64,000 nucleotides of DNA, taken from NCBI RefSeq assembly GCF_001423525.1, contig NZ_LMOI01000018.1:445435-509434 (forward strand), in the 5' to 3' direction. Below the pieces are notes generated by a model. It had not been told where the DNA came from and made no database searches. It worked only from the letters and a program-made list of their open reading frames with translations. Every line of letters begins with the position of its first letter. Position 1 is the stretch's first letter. This document shows, one piece after another, positions 1 through 8,443 of the stretch. Source of the DNA: Arthrobacter sp. Leaf137 (GTDB lineage Bacteria; Actinomycetota; Actinomycetes; Actinomycetales; Micrococcaceae). The position numbers were made by a program, and so were the translations under genes.

Positions 1-102
1 GCTGGAGTTGTGCAGCTCTCCACCGATGGAGAGGAAAGGCTCATCGTCGACAATCAGCCGGGTATGCCCTACATGGTGTTCCAGCCTGGGAAGGGTGTTC
101 AT
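1..102 (-). CDS. Beta-galactosidase-like glycoside hydrolase (GH35/DUF5597 type), 5' end only
   Basis: Only the first 34 codons lie in the window; the rest runs off the left edge. The ATG is at 102 (minus strand) with a GA-rich stretch (GAAAG) just upstream. The readable N-terminus, LIVDDEPFLSIGGELHNSS, matches the opening of GH35/GH42-like enzymes that carry DUF5597, which begin with a short strand (own-name, D-G/E-P-F, GGE-x-HNSS) leading into the TIM barrel. It lies 42 bp downstream of the GH43 stop and on the same strand, so it is probably the fifth gene of the sugar operon starting at 4836. It would remove terminal beta-galactosyl groups from imported oligosaccharides. The family call rests on one short segment. 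Confidence 0.6.
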   Translation of the reverse strand, partial: MNTLPRLEHHVGHTRLIVDDEPFLSIGGELHNSS

Positions 103-144
103 GTCTGCTTTCGTAGTGAATTGAGTTGGCCGACGGAGGAGGAA

Positions 145-1680
145 TCAGCTCTGGAGCGCCGTGTACTGGAAGTTCCTGAACCGCACTTGGCCGGAACCTG
201 TGGCAAACAGGGCGGGCCGCAGGCTCAGAAGCTCTCCCGCCGTGTTGGTGTTGTAGCCGGACATCTCGTACCGCAGCCCGTGGCGGGTCCAGTTGACCCC
301 ATCGGTGCTGTAGTACTGCGTGACGATGTGGGCGTCATTGACAATGCGGAAGTGGATGGTTGATGCGGCCGGCGCCTGCTCGCGCCAGTAAGGAATGTTC
401 CTTCCAGCGTGGTAGCTCCGGAGCCGTTCCCCGTTGTGGCCCATCCCGCAGAAAAGCCTGTCACTGTAATAGAGCAGCAGCCCGCCTTCGGCGCCACCGG
501 AAAATTCCGCTTCCACCGTGACCTCGTAGCGTCTGTCCCCCACAATGCATGTCAGAGGCGAACTGTTGGAAGGGTCACTGCCGCTGGCTGAGAGAACCAG
601 CCCGTCGTCCAATGAAACGCGTGAGTACTCTTCGTTGCCAGGAGCGTGGAACGACCACTGGATGCCGAAGCGGTCCTCTGCGAAATCGTCCGAAAGCTGT
701 ATCCCATGGCTGGTTCCTCCCGCGGCCGAAACGCCTGGAACAGGTGCCGGCAACGGCTGGGAGAGATCCCCGCCGGCCGCCCGGGGCCACCCGTCGCGGT
801 CCCATTCGATGGGCTCCACCAGCGTCTGGCGGCCCAGAGTGGTGAAGCCATTTTCATACGCGTGATAGATGCTCCACCAATTGCCGCCCGGGCCCTCAAA
901 GAGTGTGGCGTGCCCCTTGCTCCACCACGGCTCCGAGGCATCCCAGGTACGGATGATTGGGTTGGCAGGGCAGTCTTCCCACGGTCCGTCAACCGAACGC
1001 GAGCGGGCCACGATGACCATGTGCCCTGTGGGCGGGCCGGAGGTGCCGCCCACCGCCGTCGTCAGGTAAAACCATTCGCCGCGCTTGGTGAGTTTGGGTC
1101 CTTCCAAGGAGTAAGCCTCAGTCACCCAATCATCCGGGTAACGCCAGCCATCGTAGACGTGCTCCAAGGGGCCGTCCGTAGACAAACCGTCTGCACTAAG
1201 ACGCACACGGCTGACACCACTCAGGAACAGGTAGCGGTTACCGTCCTCGCCCACCACGTGTCCGGGATCGATGTGTCCGTTGATTCCCAGATTGACGGGC
1301 TCGCTCCACGGTCCGGCCATGGATTCGGCATGAATGACGTATATCTGGGCTGGAGCACCCGGATCAGGCGACACGGAGGTCGAGATAACGGGAACGTAGA
1401 TGTAGTACCGGCCATCAACCTTGCACATGTCAGCTGCAAAGACGTTGCCAATGGGGGTGGGCAACGCGGGACCCAGGGGCCGCCAATTAAGGAGATCTGT
1501 GGAGTGCCAGATGATCAGTCCGGGGGTGGATTCGAAGGATGAGAAAGTGACGTAGTAATCGTCGCCGTCCCGAAGAATGGCCGGGTCCGGGTGGTCACCG
1601 GAGAAAACCGGATTCATATACGTTCCGTCGCCCAGATCGGCGCGACGCTGGCCCTCTGTGGAAACTTCAAGCGAGCTCAA
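145..1680 (-). CDS. Glycoside hydrolase family 43 (beta-xylosidase / alpha-L-arabinofuranosidase type)
   Basis: 511 aa, no signal peptide, so probably cytoplasmic. The N-terminal five-bladed propeller shows the GH43 signatures: NPVFSGDHPDPAI near residue 22 (base Asp), IDPGHV (pKa-modulating Asp) and LEGPKL (general acid Glu). The last ~190 residues (from about QLSDDF) form a beta-sandwich of the DUF1349/laminin-G kind common in GH43 xylosidases. The TTG start at 1680 overlaps the TGA of the upstream permease (TTGA), with a G-rich stretch about 9 nt upstream; an internal ATG at residue 22 is a possible alternative. It probably hydrolyses arabino- or xylo-oligosaccharides brought in by the adjacent transporter. 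The exact substrate cannot be told from sequence. Confidence 0.93.
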   Translation of the reverse strand: MSSLEVSTEGQRRADLGDGTYMNPVFSGDHPDPAILRDGDDYYVTFSSFESTPGLIIWHSTDLLNWRPLGPALPTPIGNVFAADMCKVDGRYYIYVPVISTSVSPDPGAPAQIYVIHAESMAGPWSEPVNLGINGHIDPGHVVGEDGNRYLFLSGVSRVRLSADGLSTDGPLEHVYDGWRYPDDWVTEAYSLEGPKLTKRGEWFYLTTAVGGTSGPPTGHMVIVARSRSVDGPWEDCPANPIIRTWDASEPWWSKGHATLFEGPGGNWWSIYHAYENGFTTLGRQTLVEPIEWDRDGWPRAAGGDLSQPLPAPVPGVSAAGGTSHGIQLSDDFAEDRFGIQWSFHAPGNEEYSRVSLDDGLVLSASGSDPSNSSPLTCIVGDRRYEVTVEAEFSGGAEGGLLLYYSDRLFCGMGHNGERLRSYHAGRNIPYWREQAPAASTIHFRIVNDAHIVTQYYSTDGVNWTRHGLRYEMSGYNTNTAGELLSLRPALFATGSGQVRFRNFQYTALQS

Positions 1681-2513
1681 GATTTAACGCCCCCCGTGAA
1701 GCCTTGGATGAACTGTTTCTGAGCCACCAGGAAGAACGCCAGGATGGGGATCATGGAGATGATGATCGCTGCGAAAATCACGTTCCATTGGGAAACGCTC
1801 TCGCCTACGAAGTTGTAGATCACCACCGGCAGGGTGACGGCGTCTGAGCCGTTGAGGAAGATCAGGCCCGTGAAAAAGTCGTTCCAGACGATGAGTCCAG
1901 TGAAGATCGCCACCGTACCCGTAGCAGGAGAGAGCAGGGGAAAAACGATCTTCCGGAAAACTGTGAACCGGGAGGCACCATCGATCTGCGCGGCTTCCTC
2001 ATAATCCCGGGCGATGCCATTGGTGAACCCCATGTACAGGAAGATGGAGATTGGCAGCAACGCACCTGCGTACATGATGATGGTGCCGGCATGTGTACCC
2101 ACCAGGCCAACGTTCCGCATGCCCACATAGATGGGGATGATGGCAGCTTGGGCGGGTAAAACCATGGTGACCAGGATGAGTCCCATGGCAGCTTTGCTGA
2201 GCTTGCCGGTCCGGCGGCTCAACGTATAAGCCGAGATGGACCCCACGGCCACCAGTATCAACACGCTGCCTGCCGTGATGATGATGCTGTTGAGCATTCC
2301 ATCCATCAGCGTCGCCTGGCGGCCGCCGCGAATTGCTTGTCCAAAAGCATCCAGGGTGGGGTTGGTGACCAACTGCATGGCCGACGTTGTGAGGGCGTCG
2401 TTGCCGTTCTTCAAAGACAGGTTGATGAGGAAGTAGAACGGCAGCAGGAAGATCAGGGCAACCAGGATCAGCAGTGCCTCACGGAGCAAGGTCTTCTTCG
2501 TATAACGGAACAT
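1677..2513 (-). CDS. Carbohydrate ABC transporter permease (MalG type)
   Basis: 278 aa inner-membrane permease with about six hydrophobic helices. The binding-protein-dependent transport signature (EEAAQIDGASRFTVFRKIVFPLLSP) sits near residues 175-200 and contacts the ATPase. It is the second permease of a CUT1-type sugar importer, six bp after the first permease and overlapping the GH43 start by 4 bp, which suggests translational coupling. No ATP-binding subunit is encoded in the window, so a shared MsiK-type ATPase elsewhere is likely, as is common in actinobacteria. Substrate is inferred from the GH43, GH106 and beta-galactosidase-like neighbours: a plant cell-wall oligosaccharide. Confidence 0.95.
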   Translation of the reverse strand: MFRYTKKTLLREALLILVALIFLLPFYFLINLSLKNGNDALTTSAMQLVTNPTLDAFGQAIRGGRQATLMDGMLNSIIITAGSVLILVAVGSISAYTLSRRTGKLSKAAMGLILVTMVLPAQAAIIPIYVGMRNVGLVGTHAGTIIMYAGALLPISIFLYMGFTNGIARDYEEAAQIDGASRFTVFRKIVFPLLSPATGTVAIFTGLIVWNDFFTGLIFLNGSDAVTLPVVIYNFVGESVSQWNVIFAAIIISMIPILAFFLVAQKQFIQGFTGGVKS

Positions 2514-2519
2514 GATCGG

Positions 2520-3479
2520 TTAACCTTTGGAACTCGTACGGAGGAGGAGGCGCTGGGCCACCGTGAGGATGATGATGATCAAGGACATGACCAACGCCAA
2601 TGCGGCACCGAAGCCAAAACGTCCCAGCACAAAAGTCTCTTTGTAGATGGTGACGGCAAGGGTTTCCGATGCACCGTAAGGTCCGCCGCCGGTCAGGGCC
2701 TGGATCTGGTCGAAGACACGCAGGCCGTTGATCAGCATGAGCGTCATGGCAATCACCACGGACGGCATGATGGCCGGCAGGACCACGTAGTTGAACCTCT
2801 GCCACAGGCTTGCTCCGTCAAGCGAGGCCGCCTCTTCGAGCTCCGGGGAGACCGTTGCCAGGCCGGCCAGGTACATGACCATCACCAAACCAACGTTCTG
2901 CCAGACCATCACGATGATGATTGCCGGGAGGACTGTTGATGGATCGCCCAGCCACGTCCGTTTCAGCGACTCCAATCCAACGGAGCCCAGGAACTCGTTC
3001 AGCGGGCCCCCCTGCTCGAAGATGAACTTCCAGATATAGGACGTTGCCAGCGAGCTGAGCACCACGGGAGCGAAGATCAAGGTGCGGATGACATTGCGGG
3101 ATTTCACTGTCCGGTTGAGGCCAAGGGCAAGCAACAAGCCGAGGACGTTCGTCAGCACCACAAAAGAAATACCAATAATGAAGGTGTTGATGAGGGCCGT
3201 GGTGGTGGGGCCGCCCTCGGCTATTGCCGCGAAGTTATCCCAGCCGACAAACTGCCACTTTCCCAGGCCTTTCCAGTTGGTGAAGGCAAAGAATGCTCCA
3301 ATGGCGCTGGGTGCGTAGTGGATGAGCACCAGGGCCAGCAGTGCCGGTGTGAACCACCACCACGTTGCAAAGCGACGCTCGGTGCCCCGGTCACCTTCGC
3401 GCCCGTTCTTTTTGCTGGCGCGGGGCTGTCGCCCGATGACCCGGGCGCCCTCCGCTTTCTGCTCAAGTTGTGCGGTCAT
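2520..3479 (-). CDS. Carbohydrate ABC transporter permease (MalF type)
   Basis: 319 aa from the ATG at 3479. A TTG five codons upstream (3494) would extend it but has no ribosome binding site, whereas GGAAAA precedes the ATG. A basic cytoplasmic N-terminus is followed by about six membrane helices and the EAA loop (EEAASLDGASLWQRFNYVVLPAIMP) in the C-terminal half. It pairs with the MalG-type permease 6 bp downstream and with the binding protein upstream to make one CUT1 sugar importer. Order (binding protein, MalF, MalG, hydrolases) is the usual one for such operons. Confidence 0.95.
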   Translation of the reverse strand: MTAQLEQKAEGARVIGRQPRASKKNGREGDRGTERRFATWWWFTPALLALVLIHYAPSAIGAFFAFTNWKGLGKWQFVGWDNFAAIAEGGPTTTALINTFIIGISFVVLTNVLGLLLALGLNRTVKSRNVIRTLIFAPVVLSSLATSYIWKFIFEQGGPLNEFLGSVGLESLKRTWLGDPSTVLPAIIIVMVWQNVGLVMVMYLAGLATVSPELEEAASLDGASLWQRFNYVVLPAIMPSVVIAMTLMLINGLRVFDQIQALTGGGPYGASETLAVTIYKETFVLGRFGFGAALALVMSLIIIILTVAQRLLLRTSSKG

Positions 3480-3513
3480 GGGAAGTTTTTCCAATCAGGT
3501 TCGACGCCGTGGG

Positions 3514-4836
3514 CTAGGCGCCGCGGTCGTACTGCTCGTCCATAGTCTTCAGAACCTGGTCAGGAGTAGCCTGCCCGGTCAAAAGTCCCTGGATACCAGT
3601 GCCAAGCGAGTCGTAAACGCCACTGTTGGGCCAGAGGTAGTTGGGCTGGGAGACGATCTTCTTCTCGGGCTCTGAGAAGTACGGTTCCAACAACGGGAAC
3701 TGCTCAGGTACCGTACCGGAAACTGCCGAGGTGATGGACACGTTTCCGTTGGCCTTCGCCAGGGCGTCCTGGTTGGCGGGCTGGGCCAGGAACTCGAGGA
3801 ACTTCAGGGTGGAACCCTTGTGCTTGCCGGCAGCGTTGACTGCCAGTGCGTTGCCTGGGCTTGCGATCAGCCGGCTGTCCTCAGCCTTTTCGCCCGGCAG
3901 AACAGCTACGTCGAAGGAACCGTCCTTGACCTGTGCTTTGAGTGCAGCTACCGCGCCCGCCGGAGCAAATGCTGCGGCTACTTTGCCCTGGGCCACTGAC
4001 GGGAAGAGCTGGTCAAAGCCCGCACCCGCGGCGCCGTCCTGGTAGCAACCGGCGTCCTTGAACTTCAGGATCTGCTCCAGCACTTTTTTCCAGTCAGAGT
4101 CAGCGAAGGTGGTTTCCTTGTTGGCGCGCTTGGCGTCCCACTGCGGATCCTTGGCATATACAAGCGAGGCGGCCAACTGCATCGCCTGGAGACCGGTGTT
4201 GGCGCCCGAGGTTCCTGCTACCGCGAAGTACGACTTGCCGGCTGCCCGTGCGGTTTTGCACTGGGTAACCAGTTCGTCCAAGGTTGAGGGTTCCTGGAGG
4301 CCAAGCTCCTTCAAAACGCCCGTGTTCTGCAGCATGGTGATGGGTGCGAGGTCGGCCGGAACCGCAAAGACCTTGTCCTCGTCGTAGTACAGGTTCTTGG
4401 CCGAAGCGGGAATCGCATCCGCTGCCCACTTCTGGTCCGTCAGGTCCTGCAGGTAGCCTGCCTCGGCCAGTGACGCGAACGACTGGTTGTTACCGCGCCC
4501 CGCCGTGACGTAGAAAAGGTCCGGTGCGTTGCCTGCCTGGAGCTGGGTACGCATGGTCTGCCCATGCTGGTCGGCGGGCGACTCCACCAACTTCACCGTG
4601 ATGTTCGGGTTCTTGGCCTTGAAGGCGTCTATCAATGTCTGGTACGGGTTAGCGGCGCCACCCCCGGTGAAGGCCGGGGTTGCGAGGGTGATCTCAACCG
4701 GGCCCGTTTCTTCAGCGATGGGCGTGTTGCTGTTCGTGTCGCCTCCACCGCAGGCGCCCAACGCCAATGCGGTAAGGGATGCCAGCGCTGCTACGGAGAG
4801 AAACCTCCGGCCAGCGGGGCTGGGTGCGTTCTTCAT
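3514..4836 (-). CDS. Sugar ABC transporter substrate-binding lipoprotein
   Basis: 440 aa from the ATG at 4836, which has AAAGG 8 nt upstream; an ATG at 4851 is in frame but less well placed. The N-terminus is a lipoprotein signal with lipobox LALGAC (Cys29), so the mature protein would be anchored outside the membrane. The body is a family 1 extracellular solute-binding fold, with the typical opening VEITLATPAF, a central GKVAAAFAPAGAV segment and LKFLEFLAQPANQ near the C-terminus. It heads the minus-strand operon with the two permeases and GH43, and its start faces the GH106 gene across a 269-bp intergenic region. It decides which oligosaccharide is imported; the ligand is unknown. Confidence 0.95.
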   Translation of the reverse strand: MKNAPSPAGRRFLSVAALASLTALALGACGGGDTNSNTPIAEETGPVEITLATPAFTGGGAANPYQTLIDAFKAKNPNITVKLVESPADQHGQTMRTQLQAGNAPDLFYVTAGRGNNQSFASLAEAGYLQDLTDQKWAADAIPASAKNLYYDEDKVFAVPADLAPITMLQNTGVLKELGLQEPSTLDELVTQCKTARAAGKSYFAVAGTSGANTGLQAMQLAASLVYAKDPQWDAKRANKETTFADSDWKKVLEQILKFKDAGCYQDGAAGAGFDQLFPSVAQGKVAAAFAPAGAVAALKAQVKDGSFDVAVLPGEKAEDSRLIASPGNALAVNAAGKHKGSTLKFLEFLAQPANQDALAKANGNVSITSAVSGTVPEQFPLLEPYFSEPEKKIVSQPNYLWPNSGVYDSLGTGIQGLLTGQATPDQVLKTMDEQYDRGA

Positions 4837-4906
4837 GGTGCGGCCTTTCATGACGTCGTTGTCCTGACCATCAAGGATGATCAGTGGATTCGAGCCTTGC
4901 GTCAGT

Positions 4907-4926
4907 TTGTGTTTCCTGGATCACAA
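4907..4926. promoter_or_regulatory. Inverted repeat TTGTG-N10-CACAA in the divergent sugar promoter region
   Basis: The 269 bp between the binding-protein gene (minus) and the GH106 gene (plus) must carry both promoters. It contains one perfect 5-bp inverted repeat with a 10-bp spacer, the geometry expected of a dimeric helix-turn-helix regulator. No regulator gene adjoins it inside the window; one may lie beyond the left edge. A repeat this short can arise by chance, so this is a candidate operator only. Confidence 0.3.
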
Positions 4927-5105
4927 GCTGGCTCCTGTCATTCAAGGTAGGGCAGGGCAGAGCGGCCATGGAAATAGTTATCGTCTATGCTCACCATCTT
5001 CTCTCTGCATGCCTCATTCCCCCCACTGGTAAAAGCCTGCGTTTAGGCTGAATCAGGATGCTCCGGCCCGAGCTGATTCTTGACCCACCACCTAAGGATG
5101 TGTCC

Positions 5106-8100
5106 GTGAGCGACGACGCCACGCCTGCCCCGCCAACTCCCGACCTTCTGTTCTCCGGATTTGTGGATCCGCCACGCTCTGCCCGCCCCAGGGTGTGGTG
5201 GCACTGGATGGACGGGAACGTTGACCCCTCGGGAATCGTCAAGGACCTTGAATGGCTCGCAGCGTCCGGCGCCGGCGGGGTCCAGGCTTTCACAGGTTCC
5301 ATGGGTATCCCCCAGTACACCCAGGAGCCTGTCTCTTTCCGCTCCCCGGCGTGGCAGACTGCCATCTCCTGCGCAGCCTCCACTTCCGCCAGGCTGGGAC
5401 TGGAACTGGCAGTGGCCACCTCGGCTGGTTGGAGCGCTACAGGTGGGCCTTGGGTGGCTCCCCACGCCGGCATGAAAAAGCTCGTCTGGAGCACCACCGG
5501 GATGACCGCCGGTCAACCGGACCTGCCGCGGTTGCCTGCGCCGCCAACGACATCCGGCCCTTTCCAGGACGTCCCCTTCGGGGCCATCCGCAATGATCCC
5601 GTGGGCGTCCCGGACTTTTACGACGACGTTGCAGTGCTGGCTTTTCCCCGACGGGACGGCCATTTTCCGCTGACCCCCGTGCGGATGGTGGCCAGTGGAA
5701 CCACGTCCGGAGACCGGACTCCGGATTCCCTGGCCGACGGGGAGTTCTGGCCAACCGCAACGCTTGCCGCCGCGTCGGGCACGGCCTGGGTAACAGCTGA
5801 ATTTGACCAACCAACGCCCGTTTCCTCCGTCCGCGTGGGCCTGCCGGCCCCGCGGGGATTTGGCTCGGAGCCCGCACCAAAAGCCCATCTGGAAGCCAGC
5901 TCGGATGGAGTCACGTTCAGCAAAGTTGGCGAGCTCCCTGCATCGGCCTCGCCCGCCCGGTCCGCAAGTTTTTCCACCATCACAGCACGTTTCTTCCGGC
6001 TGGTCCTAGAGACAGGAAAGGGCCATACTTTCCCCTTGGCGCCGGGGATCAAGCCGCTGCCCTTCGCAGCCTCCAAGGGCAATGACACCTTCGGGATCTC
6101 TGCGTTCCAGTTGTTTTCCGGAGCGCGCGTGGTCCGGTCGGAGGAAAAGGCCGGCTATGCTCCCGTACCCGACTACTACGCGCTCGAGAGCGGGCCTTGC
6201 CACTCGTCGAGCGCCCTCCAGCCGCGGGACATCATCGATGTCACCGCGTTCCTCGGCCCGGACGGCGTGCTGGACTGGACACCGGACAGCGGGGAATGGA
6301 CCCTTCTGCGGTGCGGCTATTCGCTGACCGGGCACCTCAACGCCCCCGCGCCCGTTGATGCCACCGGTCTGGAAGTGGACAAGCTGGATGCCGATTTAGT
6401 GGCCGGGTACTTCAGCGATTACCTGGGCTTTTTCGAAGAAACGCTGGGCACCGGCTTGGACGGGGTATCAGCGCTGCTCAGTGACAGCATCGAATCAGGC
6501 CCGCAAAACTGGACGGGTGCCATGCGGGCCGAATTCCTGAAACGCCGCGGCTACGACCTGCTGCCATGGCTTCCAGCCGTCAGCGGCATCATTGTGGGCA
6601 GTGCAGAGCAGAGCGATGCCTTCCTGTGGGACCTCCGGAAGACCATTTCGGAGCTCCTCGCCGAAAATCACTATGGCACCATCGCCGGAATTGCCCGGGA
6701 TCGCGGCTTGAAATACTACGCGGAGGCCTTGGAGGACCACCGTCCGCAACTTGGCGACGACGTCGAGATGCGCTCCCACGCAGATATTCCCATGGGTGCC
6801 ATGTGGTGCTACGAGCCGGACGACGGACCACAAGCCACCTACGTTGCCGATCTCCGGGGCGCCGCGTCCGTGGCCCACGTTTACGGAAAGGCTGCCACCG
6901 GGGCCGAGTCCATGAGCGCGTTCGGCATACCCTTCAGGTTCACGCCGCGGACGCTCAAGCCCATTGTGGACATGGAGTTTGCCTTGGGGGTCAACCTCCT
7001 GAACATCCATACCTCTCCCCATCAACCCGAGGCCGTCCCCAAGCCCGGTATCACGTTGTCCCCATACCTGGGGCAGTCCTTCACGCGCAACGAAACCTGG
7101 GCGCACGCGGCGAAGCCGTGGCTTGATTATCTTGGCCGGTGCAGTTACCTGCTGCAGCAGGGCACCTATGCCGCCGACATCGCCTATTTCTACGGTGAGG
7201 AAGCGCCCGTCACCGGCGTCTTCGGCGATGCCGCCCCGGAAGTCCCGGACGGCTACGGCTTCGATTTTGTCAATCTGGACGGGCTGCTGAACCACCTCAC
7301 CGTGAAGCCCGATGGCGGCCTGCTCACCACGGGCGGCACCACTTACCGCCTGCTGTATCTCGGGGGATCCAGCTACCGGATGACGCTTAGAGCCCTTCGA
7401 CGACTTGCTGAGCTGCTGGACGCTGGTGCCCTTGTGGCCGGATGGCGTCCTGACCGTTCGCCCAGCCAGAGCGACGATCCCGTCCAGTGGGCTGCCGCCG
7501 TCGACCATCTTTGGGGCGGACATCCCGGCTTGATTGACCTCGCCGGAGTGGCTGCGGCTGATGGTGTCACCGCGGCGCTGACCAGGGCCGGGGTGGAGCC
7601 CAGCTGGATTCTGGAGGCTGCAAAGACGGCGAACCTGCCCGTCATCCATCGGCAATTGCCGGACGCAGAATTGTATTTCATCAGCAACCAACGCGAGCAG
7701 GCCGAACAGATCAGCGCTTCGTTCAGGGGTGAGGCATCCGCAGTGGAATGGTGGGACCCGGTGGCTGCTTCCCGGGTGCCACTCCCGGCCAGGACAGTGG
7801 CCGGACGGACGTCAGTGGACTTGCGCCTGGAACCATTCGGCTCGGCTTTCATTATGCTGAGCAGGACCGACGGTGGCACCGAGGGCACCCCTGATGCGCG
7901 CAGGGACATCGTGGCCACGCATGCCATGGAGGGCCCTTGGGAAGTGACTTTCGACGGCGACGGCCAGGCCCCGGCCGGCCTCGTTTTGCCGGGCGCTGCA
8001 CCGTGGGCCGGACCTGGGGCGGGCGCCCATGACGCCGACGTGACCGGCTTTTCCGGGACTGCGACGTACCGCCACGAGTTCTCAGCGGACGGGTTGGTGC

Positions 8101-8405
8101 CCGCACCGGACAATCGCCTGCTCCTGGACCTGGGCGGTGTGAGTGACCTGGCGGAGGTCAGTGTCAATGGCAGTACCGTGGGCACCTTGTGGACCTGTCC
8201 GTTCCGCCTTGACGTCACAGACGCAATCCGGGCCGGCCGCAATGTTGTGGAGGTAGCAGTAACAAATACCTGGTGGAACAGACTGGCCGGCGATGCCGCT
8301 GAGGGGAATTTCACCCGCCCTGCGGCATCCATCTTCGAGCCGGACGCACCCACCATGCCGGCAGGCCTTCACGGCCCGGTGCAGTTGCTGGTCCTTGGGA
8401 ACTGA
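5106..8405 (+). CDS. Glycoside hydrolase family 106 alpha-L-rhamnosidase
   Basis: 1099 aa from the GTG at 5106, preceded by AAGGA with 7-nt spacing. An in-frame ATG at 5058 has no convincing ribosome binding site. The N-terminus (GFVDPPRSARPRVWWHWMDGNV, then GGVQAFTGSMG) is the standard opening of GH106. The catalytic TIM-barrel region contains DSIESGPQNWT with GYDLLPWLP, and ATGAESMSAFG; the Glu residues in these two blocks are where GH106 active-site acids are expected. A galactose-binding-like beta-sandwich (LDLGGVSDLAEVSVNG, LDVTDAIRAGRN) ends the protein. There is no signal peptide, so it should act on imported oligosaccharides, releasing L-rhamnose from rhamnogalacturonan fragments or rhamnosides. 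It is divergent from the ABC operon. Confidence 0.93.
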   Translation: MSDDATPAPPTPDLLFSGFVDPPRSARPRVWWHWMDGNVDPSGIVKDLEWLAASGAGGVQAFTGSMGIPQYTQEPVSFRSPAWQTAISCAASTSARLGLELAVATSAGWSATGGPWVAPHAGMKKLVWSTTGMTAGQPDLPRLPAPPTTSGPFQDVPFGAIRNDPVGVPDFYDDVAVLAFPRRDGHFPLTPVRMVASGTTSGDRTPDSLADGEFWPTATLAAASGTAWVTAEFDQPTPVSSVRVGLPAPRGFGSEPAPKAHLEASSDGVTFSKVGELPASASPARSASFSTITARFFRLVLETGKGHTFPLAPGIKPLPFAASKGNDTFGISAFQLFSGARVVRSEEKAGYAPVPDYYALESGPCHSSSALQPRDIIDVTAFLGPDGVLDWTPDSGEWTLLRCGYSLTGHLNAPAPVDATGLEVDKLDADLVAGYFSDYLGFFEETLGTGLDGVSALLSDSIESGPQNWTGAMRAEFLKRRGYDLLPWLPAVSGIIVGSAEQSDAFLWDLRKTISELLAENHYGTIAGIARDRGLKYYAEALEDHRPQLGDDVEMRSHADIPMGAMWCYEPDDGPQATYVADLRGAASVAHVYGKAATGAESMSAFGIPFRFTPRTLKPIVDMEFALGVNLLNIHTSPHQPEAVPKPGITLSPYLGQSFTRNETWAHAAKPWLDYLGRCSYLLQQGTYAADIAYFYGEEAPVTGVFGDAAPEVPDGYGFDFVNLDGLLNHLTVKPDGGLLTTGGTTYRLLYLGGSSYRMTLRALRRLAELLDAGALVAGWRPDRSPSQSDDPVQWAAAVDHLWGGHPGLIDLAGVAAADGVTAALTRAGVEPSWILEAAKTANLPVIHRQLPDAELYFISNQREQAEQISASFRGEASAVEWWDPVAASRVPLPARTVAGRTSVDLRLEPFGSAFIMLSRTDGGTEGTPDARRDIVATHAMEGPWEVTFDGDGQAPAGLVLPGAAPWAGPGAGAHDADVTGFSGTATYRHEFSADGLVPAPDNRLLLDLGGVSDLAEVSVNGSTVGTLWTCPFRLDVTDAIRAGRNVVEVAVTNTWWNRLAGDAAEGNFTRPAASIFEPDAPTMPAGLHGPVQLLVLGN

Positions 8406-8443
8406 GCCGGAAAGGCCCTGCTACTGCTGGTACCTGTGATCTG

